A DNA stretch of 64,000 bases from Wuchereria bancrofti (GCA_005281725.1 SSBO01000012.1:13252398-13316397); one strand, 5' to 3'; numbered from the stretch's first letter, positions 51,223 through 63,360 are shown. Notes: a model not told the origin generated them from the sequence alone. Made by a program: numbers and translations.

Positions 51223-54200
51223 TTATAAATAAGCTGGTTCCTTAAAATTTTGATATAATACACGCATACATTTTCCTCGAACAGCCCAAAGGAATTGATT
51301 CCAATATGCTTTTTGCCATATTTCACGACTGAAAATGGTAATTGATATTTGATAAATTATTCAACCTAATTAATTTTGCATTATATGATATAGATAAAGT
51401 GTATAAGAGATTAAAATATGAAAAAAAATTTTGACAACTCAATCTTTGCATAGAAAAGTTTTTTTTTTCTTTTTTTCAACGAAGAATTAATGGATACTTT
51501 CATAAATTATATACTAAATAAATTGAAAAATAATTATTAATATAATTAATATAAAAACTATACCTCAATTCAATTCCATTAAATCTTTCAATTACAAGTA
51601 CCACTGTTCCACCATCTAATAATACAACACTTCTTCCTTTCAGTGCAGGATTATTTGGCTCGAAACAGAATTCGTTATTCCTACAAGTGAATTAATTATC
51701 ACTCGCTGTTATTTATCACACATTATTAGCTACTTATCACATTTGTCTGATAACATTTTGCCTTAGCATCAATTAACACTTCGTTAATTTACATATAAAT
51801 GCCCTCAATCAATAATAGTGAAAAAATACGTTAAAAAATGTCAATTTTTTTCCTTCAAATTGTTAATAATTTATTGATAATGTCAACTCATTCTTTTTCT
51901 CTTCCAAAATTTCCTTTGACTATACAAATGCTAACATTATTTCATGCAAGAAAAAAAAAATGCATATCATACCGTTGAATGAAAGTGAATTTATGATCAA
52001 TTTCCATTGCTAACTGAAGCATTCCTGTTATTCTCTGTTCATCTGCTAACTGATATGTTGGAGGTTGATAAGACATTAACTGCTGTGAAGTTGACTAAAA
52101 TGAAGAATTCTCTCATTAAATACAACAAAAAGAAAAAGAATTTAATATTTGGACATTACAGTAATTAGCTAATCCATTTTCAAACAACAAAAAATTGTAT
52201 TATTCTAATTATTATTAATCTTCGAAATTTTAATACAATTCATTTGGTGGGGCATGTAAAAAAAATAACAATTTACTCTCATAGGTCAGAATGATAAGAA
52301 ATGTTAGCTCATAAGATCTTAGGTCTTACTTTACATTATTTGTCATTAACAATTAATTTATTAATTATTGCCACTACTAATAATAATAATAGTAAATATT
52401 ATTATTACTACTGCTTATAATCATTACTATTATTTTAAAATAATAAGAATTAAGGTCGAAAGATGAACAAAAAAATGAACTACCTCCGGATTAGTACCAA
52501 ACGATGAATTCGCCGTAGCATTTAGGACAAACTGTGTAAGGATATCTTGCTGTGTAGTAGATTGAGGTGTTATTTCAGGATTTCTTTCCGCTTCTGTAAA
52601 ATATTAAAATACATATACAGGGATAAATAACAATTCATGTTTCATAGTTCATTCTTAATAGGAAAGTATAAAGATAAAAAATAAGAGCTAATGAACATAA
52701 TCCATATCCATATGATCGATAATCAATACTCAAAATGGAATTAAAAGTAGTATTCATAGAACATTAAATGAATGTTAAAATTATTGAACACATATTCAGA
52801 ATAACCGCTGGAAACCTCGCTGGAAAATGAAGTGAAATGATAGATAAACTTAAGATTAAGATATGAAATTGAACGTTATCAGGTGTTTCTATCTCTTTCA
52901 TGTTACAACCGCTCAAAGTAAACTTATTTCACAATTTCATCAATTTTTCTTTTCGTTCTTTTTTTTTCCTTTTTATTAAATACGGTTTCATTGAGTAAAA
53001 CACGATAAAATTTAAGAAAAGAAATTTAATATATAAATTCAAATTAAATGACGTTATGCACACTTAATCTATAATAGATCGTTTCGTATCCTACCATAAC
53101 ATTGTACTATTTGTAATGATAAAATGATAAAATATATGCCGACGATAACATCCTACCTTTGATGATAAATAAATAGTACGTATTATATTTAATGATTTTT
53201 CTTTTGATGACAATCGGATAACTATTTTTGTTTTGATGATAAAATGACTAGTTAATAAGAGCAACAAACAGTTATCTTTATTATAACTGTATGACAACAA
53301 TTAATGATAACAAACATATAAACAAAAAAAAAAAAATTTTCTTCTGAGGAAAAAAATTACTTACGTGGAATAACATCCGTAACATAATATGGATCTTTAG
53401 CAGTATGATCGTGTTCACCACTTGCAAATAAGCACATTTTATCAGATGTAAAAATAATCGCATACATTCGAAAATTACACCTCGTACGTCTCCAATTGTT
53501 ACAACGATAAAAAACTTTTGTACCATGAACTGATGTGACACTTTTACGTTTTGATACTTTCTCACGTCGACGAACTTCATCCATTTCCTCACATGATTTA
53601 TACCAACCATAATTTCGCCATTGACGTTTCATTTTGTTAAATACTATAAAAATGAAAAAAAAAAAAAATTTATACTATTAGAATTAACTTATTATCATTG
53701 TTATTTAATAACGAATGATTAAGCAAATAATTATAATCAAATATTTTAATATATATTTTATAACAAAGAATAACCTTTAATAATTTGTTTTATTTCTAAA
53801 AAGAGATAAATTACAATGATAGAGAATTTGTTTACAAATATATACATATTAAAATATATCACTGAAAAATAATGGAATGACAATTTTTTGATGCTAACTT
53901 TTTCACACGATAATTTGCCTATTTTCATCGATAAGATAAGATGTAAATTATTACACAGAAAAATTGTTATTTAGAAATCTGAAACATTTGATATTATTAA
54001 TTCAATCATTCATCCATCATTAAACAATAATTAATACTATACCTATTCATATTATATGTTAAATTCTCAAATTATTTTAAGAAATTCTGAATTTTTAAAA
54101 CTTTTTTTTTTCTGAAATTTTGATTTGATTTCTTGGCAGATCAAAGAGAGGCAAATTTCTCGTTCCATTAATTAGGAACGATTAAATAATTTATTAGTAC

Positions 54201-54840
54201 AAACTAAATTATTTCAGTAACAATACTTAATTACTTTTCATCTACCGCCCAGCCAGTTAATTTATCATATCGCTGGTAACAGTCATTACACAAACTCATT
54301 ACCATATCTATAATCGAATAATAACACTGCTTAAATGAAATAAACATTTAACATACTGAAATTGTCGTAGTTAGGTAATTAACAATTGTACGCCAGATAA
54401 AATCAAGCATACAAATTTATTGAATGGTATTCAACCACAAATTGGTATTCAACTTCATTAACTTATGAAAAAAAAAATAACGTTTCCCATAACTTACAAG
54501 GTGAATCAACAATAGCGCAATTGTCAATTGTTTCACCATTGCTTATCAATATATGACTATTAGTTGAATTGTGCTCCTGTTGCTGTTGTTGTTGTTGTTG
54601 TTGTTGTTGTTGCTGTTGTTGTTGTTGCTGATGTTGCTGATGTAAATGATTATAGCTAGTACTAGGCCTCTCAGTCAATATTTCATCAAATTCTTCATCA
54701 CATTGTAAATCAAGTGATTTAATACTACTTTCCTTTTGTTGTTGTTGTTGCGTAGTTTCCACTGTTGATGATAATGATATTGGTGATTTTACAGTTTCCA
54801 CAACTGCTACCACTGTATCTACCATTTTCATTCTGCTCAT
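51223..54840 (-). CDS. FLYWCH-type zinc-finger protein with polyQ tract
   Basis: Six exons join in phase: 54840-54498, 53643-53365, 52593-52484, 52094-51973, 51680-51564 and 51328-51223, giving 358 residues. The N-terminus is Ser/Thr/Gln-rich with an uninterrupted polyglutamine run around residues 72-88 (CAG/CAA mix). Exon 2 carries the FLYWCH finger: TKVFYRCNNWRRTRCNFRMY with C162 and C170, then GEHDH with H192 and H194. A basic stretch RRREKVSKRK lies just before it. The C-terminal part (IERFNGIEL...IWQKAYWNQFLWAV) is compact and aromatic. In C. elegans such single-FLYWCH proteins (PEB-1, FLH-1/2/3) are nuclear DNA-binding regulators. The family is clear; the exact orthologue is not, so no symbol is given. 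Start could also be the next in-frame ATG at 54831 or 54825. The polyQ tract is likely length-polymorphic. Confidence 0.85.
54231..54307 (-). CDS. Candidate alternative 3'-terminal exon of the FLYWCH gene
   Basis: Inside intron 1 of the FLYWCH gene, TTCGATTATAG ends at 54308 and is followed by a 77-nt frame whose phase fits exon 1 exactly. It reads MSLCNDCYQRYDKL and GWAVDEK and then stops at 54233-54231. AATAAA follows at 54195-54190, 36 nt on. Used as a last exon it would give a short protein with the polyQ region but without the FLYWCH finger. GC is above the flanks. The plus strand is also open here, so the call is not certain. Confidence 0.35.
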
Positions 54841-56999
54841 ATAATAATAACAATAATAATAAAAATTTCTAATATGAATCGAAATTAAAAATAAATTAAT
54901 TAATTAAAAAAAACAAAAGTAAAAATGATTCGATTACATTTTAAACGCATATTTGAAATATTTTTTTTTGCTTAATTGATATACAATAAATATATTTATA
55001 TTTTATCCTAAGATTACAAAGGAAAAAAAAAGAAATTAATTTAAAGGAGATTAGTTAATAGAGCATTGATTCGATGTATACGAATATGTTTAAAATGATT
55101 AATTCTTGACTGTAACATTTACAAAACAATGATCATAATAAATTATAACAAATGATAATAAGATATTCGTCTATTTTTGAAAAACAATTCATTCAACAGG
55201 TTAATGAAATGACTTAAATCACATTTTATAGCTCATTTGTTGAATATTTCATCTAAGGTACTGCTAATTAAAATTGCTATATTGTTTTTCTGATATGCCT
55301 TATCAACAGGAACTTTTGAAATGATTAAATTTGTGCTGAAATTCCCAAGCTTAGAATAGAAACATAAGCCCTGGTCAAATGTGAAATTGATTATATGAAA
55401 GCAAAAAAAAAAATTAATTTATCTTTACGCAAAATATCATTTACTTAATATAGCATATAAAATAATTCGTTTTACTTTCAAAAAAATCATCCGATTTTCC
55501 AATTAATCAAATCATTAGGTCTGCTGCTTTTTTTTTAAATTATTTATTTTATACACTACAATCAGTTACTCAAATTTACGATATAACTATTTTCGCTGTT
55601 CAAATCTATTCTTGTAATTACCTAATTCAGATTTATTTTTACAACTATTTTTTCTGATTCTTTTACTTAACTTATTTTTGTAGCCATTATAATTACTTGA
55701 TAATAACAAATCTGTCAATTATTTAATTAATATTCTAATTAATCCTTTTACATAATTTATGCAAAATGCAATTCTTCCTTTGTTCAACTCAACTATGATT
55801 GATAGTATAGGATAGTAAATTATATCAAATAAAAATTAGTATAAATGGTTAATGAAAAGCTGCTTCAAACTGAACATGTCAGCATTCCAGAATATGCATA
55901 ATATTCTGTAACCGATTACGCAACATCAGTAATGGCATACGTAAAACCGAAAACCGGTTTATTGTTTTAGCACAGCAAATGTACGAGCTTAATCGGATAT
56001 AAGAGTCACCGATTTACGGCTATATACGTATTGTGCATGTGCGTACGTACGTTTGTATGTGTACGTGTTCAATCTAAATTTTTGGAAGGTATGCACGTGT
56101 ACGTGCATTTTATATATGTGTGTGTGTATGTTTGTATGTACTTGTGTATGTGCATTTATATATATATATATATGTACAACGTGTGTATGTGCGCGTCTGC
56201 GTGTATGTAAAATTGCAAAAAAAGTGGAAATGCAATTAAGAGTACAGGGGCCCAAGCAGAGAAGTGTATTCCGCTAATTTCGCTGCCTTTTTTTTTTGTA
56301 AATGCCCAGTCAGAAAACAAGCTGAGTTGTAGAACGGTAATAAATTATGGACATAAATGAAAAGCCTTGAAATTTTGATATTGCCGCCAAGGTTGAAAAT
56401 TAATGTTTAAACTAATAAAAAAAAAAAAAAGTTGATGAAAAAAAAGGGAAAGTCTAAAGATTTCATTTCAGATAATATTATATAAGCATATTTTGTGTAT
56501 TAAAATTAATTAAATTCCAGAAGGGAAACTACGAATTTTTAATAATCAAAATGTTAAATGATTAGAAGTACTTTTTTTTCAAAAATTTCCATTTCTTTCC
56601 CTTTTTTTGTTCATATTAATTTGTATTGTGTTTAATTAAAGCACTGATTGTCTTTTTTATGTTATATTTCAAATGAAACAGTCACATATTTATATGAATA
56701 CATGAATTATAATGTAAATAGCTATACAAAGAAAAAAATAAATAAATCCCAGTACTAATCGGAAAATGATTTTTTCCTTAATCCAATTTAATCTTATTCC
56801 AAAAAAAAGTGACATTTTTCATAATTAAATTTACTTTCCTTATATATGTAAATAAGCATTCTAGGAAAATCATAAATTTCAAATTATACCACTGTAGAAA
56901 TTTTCTCGTTTATTAGGATAATTGGATTAAGTGGATGAATTAAATGGCATATTTATGCATACTGACCATATACTAATTAAATTAGCACGGAGAGAACAT
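54841..56999. other. Upstream region of the FLYWCH gene
   Basis: No supported gene. The first kilobase is plain A+T-rich. 55860-56280 is richer in GC with ACGTAC/TGTACG words, a (TG)n/(TA)n alternating tract and the GGGGCCC word near 56247. It is a plausible distal promoter of the minus-strand FLYWCH gene. Confidence 0.45.
56030..56205. repeat. Alternating purine-pyrimidine (TG/TA) tract
   Basis: Runs of TGTGTGTATG, TATATATATA and GTGTGTATGTGCGCG interspersed with ACGTACGTACG and GCACGTGTACGTGC palindromes. Alternating sequence of this kind is Z-DNA prone. The open frames read here on both strands are low-complexity. Confidence 0.65.
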
Positions 57000-57008
57000 A
57001 TCAACACG

Positions 57009-57048
<40 letters not shown>

Positions 57049-57568
57049 CTAATCGACCAATGAATGAATCAGTCATTGAACCATTTGTCACTTCACGAAT
57101 TGGCATATAAATGTTCAAAACTATACCGATAGCAAAATAAATCTGAACGTAATTTTAAAAATGTTTCAAAGTTGAAAAAATTTACTAACACTGTATTATT
57201 ATCCATTTTACTTATTTAAATGAGCATAAACATAAAAATTATCCTTTTTTTTCTTGAAATTAATAAATAATACTGCTAATTAGTTAATCAATTACTTATA
57301 ATTATTTTATTTGAAAAAAAAATTAAAAACATTGTATAAATTATGGAAAGGGGAAAAAAATTGGATGAAAATTTACGAGTTTGTTCAATCACCATCGTTA
57401 TAAAGAATAAGGGGTAGAGATGGAATGAGAGGGAAAGGTGGTATTAGGGGTAGGGGGTAAAGGGGACGGGAAAAGTGTAGGCAAAAGAAGAGAAACGGGC
57501 AAAACGATGAATGGATGGGAAGGTGGAGAAGAGGCGGAGGGAAGATATTTTGCGAGTCGATTTGTTTT
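57000..57568 (+). repeat. Inverted repeat, left arm
   Basis: 57054-57568 is the reverse complement of 60460-60974 with no gap and no mismatch seen over 515 bp. Outward of this, both arms enter an (AATC)n/(GATT)n array of different length, with at least two substitutions, and end at TCAACACG/CGTGTTGA. The inner end stops exactly at the N at 57569. It includes a G-rich segment (57410-57560). Confidence 0.9.
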
Positions 57569-57569
57569 N
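57569..57569. other. Single-N scaffold junction
   Basis: One undetermined base at the inner edge of the left inverted-repeat arm. Confidence 0.9.
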
Positions 57570-57588
57570 TCCATTGAATTTTAGTTGA

Positions 57589-58015
57589 GGGACGAGCGAA
57601 CTGAAGTGGCGTGAATTATTTGCTGTATTTGGCGGCCTGGAAAGAATGCTGCAGAAAAAGTTGTTGCTGTTAAAGAAACATTTCTCTTCATTGTAGTAGT
57701 GTTTTTGTTTGTCAATGATTGTTTTCTTATTAAACTAATATTACAGTTGTTTCAAGAAATGATATTTTTCCTTTTTTATTTACCTTTGATAATTATTATA
57801 TCGTTACATTTCTCAGTACTGTTTGGAAAATAAATTTGTACTGTTAAAAGATCTTGATGTGAGAGCTATACAGAGCTGTGTGTATATCGGGTCAAGAGAA
57901 TATAGGGTGGTTTTTGTTCAAATAGACCAGTACACTGTTATCAAGCAAACTGGGCTATATTTTAGAAACGTTTATAACGAAAGATTTAGAGTGGTCATAA
58001 AATGGATGTAAATTT
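57589..58015 (+). other. Two exon-like open frames upstream of the PSTK-like gene
   Basis: 57589-57696 reads ELKWRELFAVFGGLERMLQK and stops at 57694. 57823-58011 reads KFVLLKDLDVRAIQSCVYIG and stops. Both are richer in GC than their surroundings, but no family is recognised and no splice joins them to the downstream gene. A CCTTTCAG at about 58118-58125 could be the trans-splice acceptor for the PSTK-like mRNA. Confidence 0.2.
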
Positions 58016-58190
58016 TCTAGGAAAGAATCATGGTGAGTATTGTTAGAGTTGTCCAAAGCGTTTTATGCATGGATACTTCTTGAGATTAGAAGACATAATC
58101 TTTAGTTGCAGTTTATCCTTTCAGGATTTTTGTGCTAATCAATATGATTGGATGATGTAATTGTGGTATTTCATTCATCACTTCAATTAA

Positions 58191-59048
58191 ATGGCTTTAG
58201 TGTTACTGATGGGTGTACCGGGTTCCGGTAAGACATACCTGTGCAGAGAACTGAAAGCGAAATTTGGCGATGAAATTTGTGCTACGTTCTCATACGATGA
58301 TATCTTCAATGATGATGGTTTTATGAAGTACATATGGGGTAACGAATATACTGATGGAAGTATGCTACAACTATGTGATTTAGATGAAAGTACGAGTGCT
58401 CATAGTGAACGAAAAAGATGTGAAAATCGAATAAGAGAATTTTTGAAAGTAAAATTATCAACTGAGAATATCATACCACCGGTAACTGTAGTGGACGATA
58501 TATTTTATTTGAAAAGTATGCGAAGACCTTTTCATCGAATGTCAACAATGTTTCATCTTCCGTTTCTAGTTGTGCTAGTAGACGTACCACTTGCTATAGC
58601 TTTAGAACGGAATATGCAACGTCCGATGAAGTGTCGCATTTCGGAAGGTACCATTCGAAAAATTAATCAACAAATGGAATTACCATCAAATGATGATAGT
58701 AATTTTATTATCTATCAATCAACAAATGATTTGCAATCATTAGTTGAATATATTGACCGTATTAGATGGAAAAAAAATCTATGGATTATTTCAAATAATA
58801 TTAAATCGAAGATATCTAAGGGAAATGATGAAATATCATCAAAAGATGGAAAATGGATGAAATTAGAACTTGATTTGCGTAAATGTATTAGTGAATTAAT
58901 TCGAGAGAAAAATATCGGTAAAAATGGTAATGTATTAGCTAAAATAAAGAAAAATCTCTATTGGAGAATACGAACAAAAGATGTAATTAATTGGGATATG
59001 GAAGAATTAAAAAATATTTTATGGAAAGAATATCAGGTAATCGTTTAG
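58191..59048 (+). CDS. pstk: L-seryl-tRNA(Sec) kinase-like (PSTK)
   Basis: One continuous exon of 285 residues. PSTK phosphorylates Ser-tRNA(Sec) with ATP, the step before SepSecS converts it to Sec-tRNA. Seen: P-loop GVPGSGKT at residues 8-15, VDDIFYLKSMRRPFHRM around 100-117 (the family's DDN-YY-SMR block, with Ile in place of Asn), LVDVPLAIALERN (lid strand and helix), then RISEGTIRKINQQMELP, matching the family's R-S-TI-M-EP block. The C-terminal third is Lys/Ile-rich and helical, shorter than in the mammalian protein (348). The start is the first ATG and directly precedes the strand to the P-loop. AATAAA follows at 59164. An alternative end splices CAG at 59036 to 59431 (after TTTATTTCAG) and stops at 59439. 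KTI12-like or another P-loop kinase is less likely. Confidence 0.72.
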   Translation: MALVLLMGVPGSGKTYLCRELKAKFGDEICATFSYDDIFNDDGFMKYIWGNEYTDGSMLQLCDLDESTSAHSERKRCENRIREFLKVKLSTENIIPPVTVVDDIFYLKSMRRPFHRMSTMFHLPFLVVLVDVPLAIALERNMQRPMKCRISEGTIRKINQQMELPSNDDSNFIIYQSTNDLQSLVEYIDRIRWKKNLWIISNNIKSKISKGNDEISSKDGKWMKLELDLRKCISELIREKNIGKNGNVLAKIKKNLYWRIRTKDVINWDMEELKNILWKEYQVIV

Positions 59049-59439
59049 CAATTAATTTTCAGCATTTATTAGTGTTTCAAATTCAATCTTATCCAAATAT
59101 CGAATTTAACTAAATAACGTTGACCCTTGACCTAACTTTAAAATACAATTCATTGCAGTGAACAATAAACGAAAAAAAAACGATGACCTCATTGAGAATA
59201 GTTATAGCATTATTTTTATCGTAATGGTTTTTCAATTCCTAATTTTTTTTTTCTTTCATTTTGTTTAATTCTGTTATGTTTTATAAATGGAAAAATCTTT
59301 GAACAATAAAATCAGTCAATCATTCAAGTAATCATTAACTTATTTTCTTCTCTTTTCTCATTTTATCATTGATTGTTGATTATTATAATTTTCTCATTTC
59401 CTTTATTTTCTTTTCTTTCTTTTATTTCAGGAATCTTAG

Positions 59440-59982
59440 AATATTATTGCTTTAAAGAAGATAAATGAATGTTAAATTCATTAAAGTGATATTATCTAAT
59501 GTGAATAACAAAACGATGAATATTATTTAGACAATCATTGATAATCATACATCATTTAGAAATGATTAAATCATTTCAATTTGTTTCATGCTTATTTTTT
59601 AACATTTATTTATCATTTTTTTCTTCCTTTCTTTTGTTTTCCGTTGTTATAAAAGTACGTACTGTCGAATCGCAATATTACTATATGATAAAATATTATC
59701 AAATATTCTGTTCTCATCATTTGAAATAATTGAAATGAAAAATATTTACCACATATATATATGGAGTAAATGATTTCTCTTCACCTCTTCTCCTAAAATT
59801 CATTCTTCTGCTTCTTCTTTCTCCTCCTCTCGTCCTCCTTTCTTTTTTCTTCCTATTCCTATTTTTTTCTTGAATTTTTATTCTTTCCTACTCATTGGAA
59901 GAAATATAAAGAAAAAATTTCATATGTATTTGTGTTTATATAATTTGATGTGTATAAATATAAGTAAATACACCATAATAAG
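59440..59982. other. Intergenic 3' of the PSTK-like gene
   Basis: A+T-rich with pyrimidine-rich tracts (59790-59880, CTTCTTTCTCCTCC). No supported gene. Confidence 0.5.
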
Positions 59983-60459
59983 GCCGGTAGAGGAGGAGGA
60001 GGGGAGAGGGAGAAGGAGGAGAGGGGTAGTGAATAGAGGGGGGAAGGGAAGGGTTTGTACCCCTTCCTTTCTTGGTTTCCCTTCCCCCTTACATAGTGAT
60101 CGATTCGTCATCGCCGCTTTTATCGCTTCACCCGAGCGACCCCTCTGTTTCCTCCTCTCATCCCTCCTCCATCAACGTTTGTTAAAGGAGGAGAATGAGG
60201 AGAGTAATGTTTTGTTCCGATAATATATTTTCTGGAGAGATGGAATAAGAGGCGGATAACAAGAGGAAAGGGAAGAAACGGCGGGCGGGTAGGAGGGATT
60301 GAAGAGTTTGTGATGTATGCGGAGAGAGGAGGAAGCCTCTTGTAGTAATAATGATAGTATATGGGTATGTGTATGAATAAGGGTAAAGGTAAGGGTAATA
60401 AGATGAGAAGTTAGGAAGGGGGCGGGAACGTCCCAAGAAATGGGTAGAAAAAAGGGGTA
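59983..60459. other. G-rich island
   Basis: A sharp rise in G/C against the A+T-rich flanks. It includes GGAGGAGGAGGGGAGAGGG, GGGGGGAAGGGAAGGG facing CCCTTCC and CCCTTCCCCC, GGGCGGG-like words, and a run of spaced GGG triplets at about 60362-60400. Quadruplex, triplex or hairpin formation is possible. Open frames here are low-complexity and not coding-like. It continues as C-rich sequence through 60620 within the right inverted-repeat arm. Confidence 0.6.
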
Positions 60460-60979
60460 AAAACAAATCGACTCGCAAAATATCTTCCCTCCGCCTCTTC
60501 TCCACCTTCCCATCCATTCATCGTTTTGCCCGTTTCTCTTCTTTTGCCTACACTTTTCCCGTCCCCTTTACCCCCTACCCCTAATACCACCTTTCCCTCT
60601 CATTCCATCTCTACCCCTTATTCTTTATAACGATGGTGATTGAACAAACTCGTAAATTTTCATCCAATTTTTTTCCCCTTTCCATAATTTATACAATGTT
60701 TTTAATTTTTTTTTCAAATAAAATAATTATAAGTAATTGATTAACTAATTAGCAGTATTATTTATTAATTTCAAGAAAAAAAAGGATAATTTTTATGTTT
60801 ATGCTCATTTAAATAAGTAAAATGGATAATAATACAGTGTTAGTAAATTTTTTCAACTTTGAAACATTTTTAAAATTACGTTCAGATTTATTTTGCTATC
60901 GGTATAGTTTTGAACATTTATATGCCAATTCGTGAAGTGACAAATGGTTCAATGACTGATTCATTCATTGGTCGATTAG

Positions 60980-61031
<52 letters not shown>

Positions 61032-61039
61032 CGTGTTGA
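60460..61039 (-). repeat. Inverted repeat, right arm
   Basis: Reverse complement of 57000-57568; see that entry. The (GATT)n array at about 60979-61030 is about three units longer than its partner. Confidence 0.9.
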
Positions 61040-63360
61040 TACAATTCATTCAATTCTGGGTGCATGGCATTCTTGGCATTACAATGATGTATGTCTGGTC
61101 GATCGATTTTTCAATAACAAGAATTGATTGTAAAAAAAAAAAGAAAATCGTTGATAAAAATGGATGGTATGATGTATTATTACGTTGAACTATAAAGTGT
61201 ATAACGGAAGAGGAAAAGGAAGAAAAGCAAAAAAAGAAAGAAACATAACAAATTCTCTCTCAAATTTTTATCAGACAATATCATTTGCTCTTTTAAAATT
61301 ATCTTACTTTTATATTTGTTATTTTAATTTTTTTAAATTTTGATTCTTTTTTGCACTCTAAATTATTATTATTACTTTTTTTAAATATACATCTTTTTGA
61401 AATTTTTTATTTTAAAATATTTTGATTTTTTAAAATATTTAATATCTACACCATTTTAAAATATCATCCATTTGTTTTGCTTTACTTCGGTTTTTCTTTC
61501 TAAGTATATGGTATTTAAATAATTGATAATGATAATTAAATTTATTAAGAAGAATATAACTATCATTATTTAAGAAAATGAAAAATGGTAATGTTTTTTA
61601 CTAATTTAAAAAAAGAAGATTCAATCAATCATCATTCTCTATCTTGTACTTAAATAATTGATAATGAAAATGATAAAATACTAGCATTAATGATTTATTA
61701 TTTTCTTTTATGTGATCCAAATCTTTTTTTGCATACTCTTTCTTCAGCTATTCATTTTAAAATTTTATCCACTTATTTTCTTTTTTTCGTTAGAATTCTA
61801 TGTTACTTAAATAATTGATAATGGTAATCATTGGATTTGTTTTAAAAAAATATAACGACTATGATTTTAGAAAATAAGAAATGTGCATTTTTTAAATGTA
61901 TTTTTTTTAAAGGATCAACCAATTATTAATGCCTTTTATCATTTTATTTTTTCCTTTTTTTTGCATTTTTTATTCGTTGATTAAAATTAAAAGAGATTTT
62001 CAAATTAAATGCCGAATTTTTTTTCTTTTGTTCTGATTTATTATTTATACGATTAAAATAATTGGGTGGTTCATTCATTTTCCAATAAATAGCAGAAAGA
62101 AAAAAAAAGACTAATTAGATTTACGGAATTGTGAGAATACTAAACGAACAATATCAGAAAAAAAATTATAAATATCAAATTAATCATATTTCTTTTAAAT
62201 TTTTTGATATATCCTTAAATTTTTATCGATCAATGATACTGATAAATCGTTTAATTTACAATTATCGGCTTGATTTATTATAATAAGAATCATTTTTGAT
62301 TAAAAAAAATTAAAATAAATTAATTTGTAAAGATAAAATGTTACATTATTTTTGATAAGAAACATTTTTTAAAAATATTTTTGATCACTTTAATAATTGA
62401 TGAATTGAACTATTTTGCATAGATTTGTTGAAGCTAATCATAACAATTAGAACATAATTATCTAATTACAACAATTAAAATTTCAATTAAAATTTTAGCA
62501 AATTAAAAAAAAAGACAAAAAAAAAATTTTTCATTCTGAAAGAAGAAAGTGATCCTTTATCATTAAAATCACTAAAAATGCTGACAATATTTTCTAATTA
62601 AATTAATTAAACATGACTGATTAAGATATACTATCATGTGAATGTTACGGTAAATGCAAAGGAGAGAGAGACAGAGAAAGAGAGAAAAAGGGGGAAGAAT
62701 GGCAAGATTGTAGAAATGATTGAAAAAAAATGGCAGAGAAAAACAAAGTGAAATTAGCTAAATGAGAAAAATGAAAATTTTAATTAAGTTTTTTCTCTTA
62801 TTTATTTTAATTATGCAAAAACAATTCACTTATTTTCTTTCTTTCTTTTCTCATTTCTATGATTCAAATTTCAATACAAAATTTTTTGTCGTTTGCAATT
62901 TAATTGATAGCTTTTTCCTCTTATATTTTTACCTTTTTTTTTGTGGCTAAAATGACTGACATTTTCAGTAATTTTCCTTACACTTTAACCTTAATTAATG
63001 ATATGACATTATTGCTCTGCTCAAATAAGTAATGTCAATGATCAGTGCTCTCCTTCAACTGTTATAGATCGAAGTTGCAATCATCCAACATATCCTTTAG
63101 TTAGACGAATGAAATGAATGAATGAATGAATGAATGAATGAATGAATGAGTGAATGAGTTGAAAGAACATTCCCTTCAATAGCTGAAAAAAAAACGATTA
63201 ATTTGACTTATTTCANTTTTTTTTTTTTTTTTTTTTCGTACTATTATAGTTGAGGAAAATTTTTTAAATTTAAAATTTTCAACAAATTTATTCTCGAATT
63301 TTTGAGAAATCTTTTTTAAATTTTACAGTCTAAAATATATTATGGTATATTTTATTTTAG
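61040..63360. other. Intergenic or first-intron sequence before the Ig-domain exons
   Basis: No exon recognised. It holds A+T-rich sequence, a GA run at 62660-62700, a (GAAT)n array at 63111-63158, and an N at 63216 followed by about 20 T. It may be part of a long intron of the Ig-domain gene. Confidence 0.45.
63111..63158. repeat. (GAAT)n microsatellite
   Basis: About ten GAAT units with GAGT variants at the 3' end, 58 bp before the N at 63216. Confidence 0.85.

Noticed and set aside
56053..56277. Cys/Val-rich frame and its antisense His/Thr frame
   Set aside because: They arise from a TG/TA alternating tract; low-complexity on both strands.
60172..60517. Overlapping 111-113-codon minus-strand frames in the G-rich island
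   Set aside because: Pro/Ser/Leu-rich products of a pyrimidine-rich strand; two frames are open at once, and part lies in the inverted-repeat arm.
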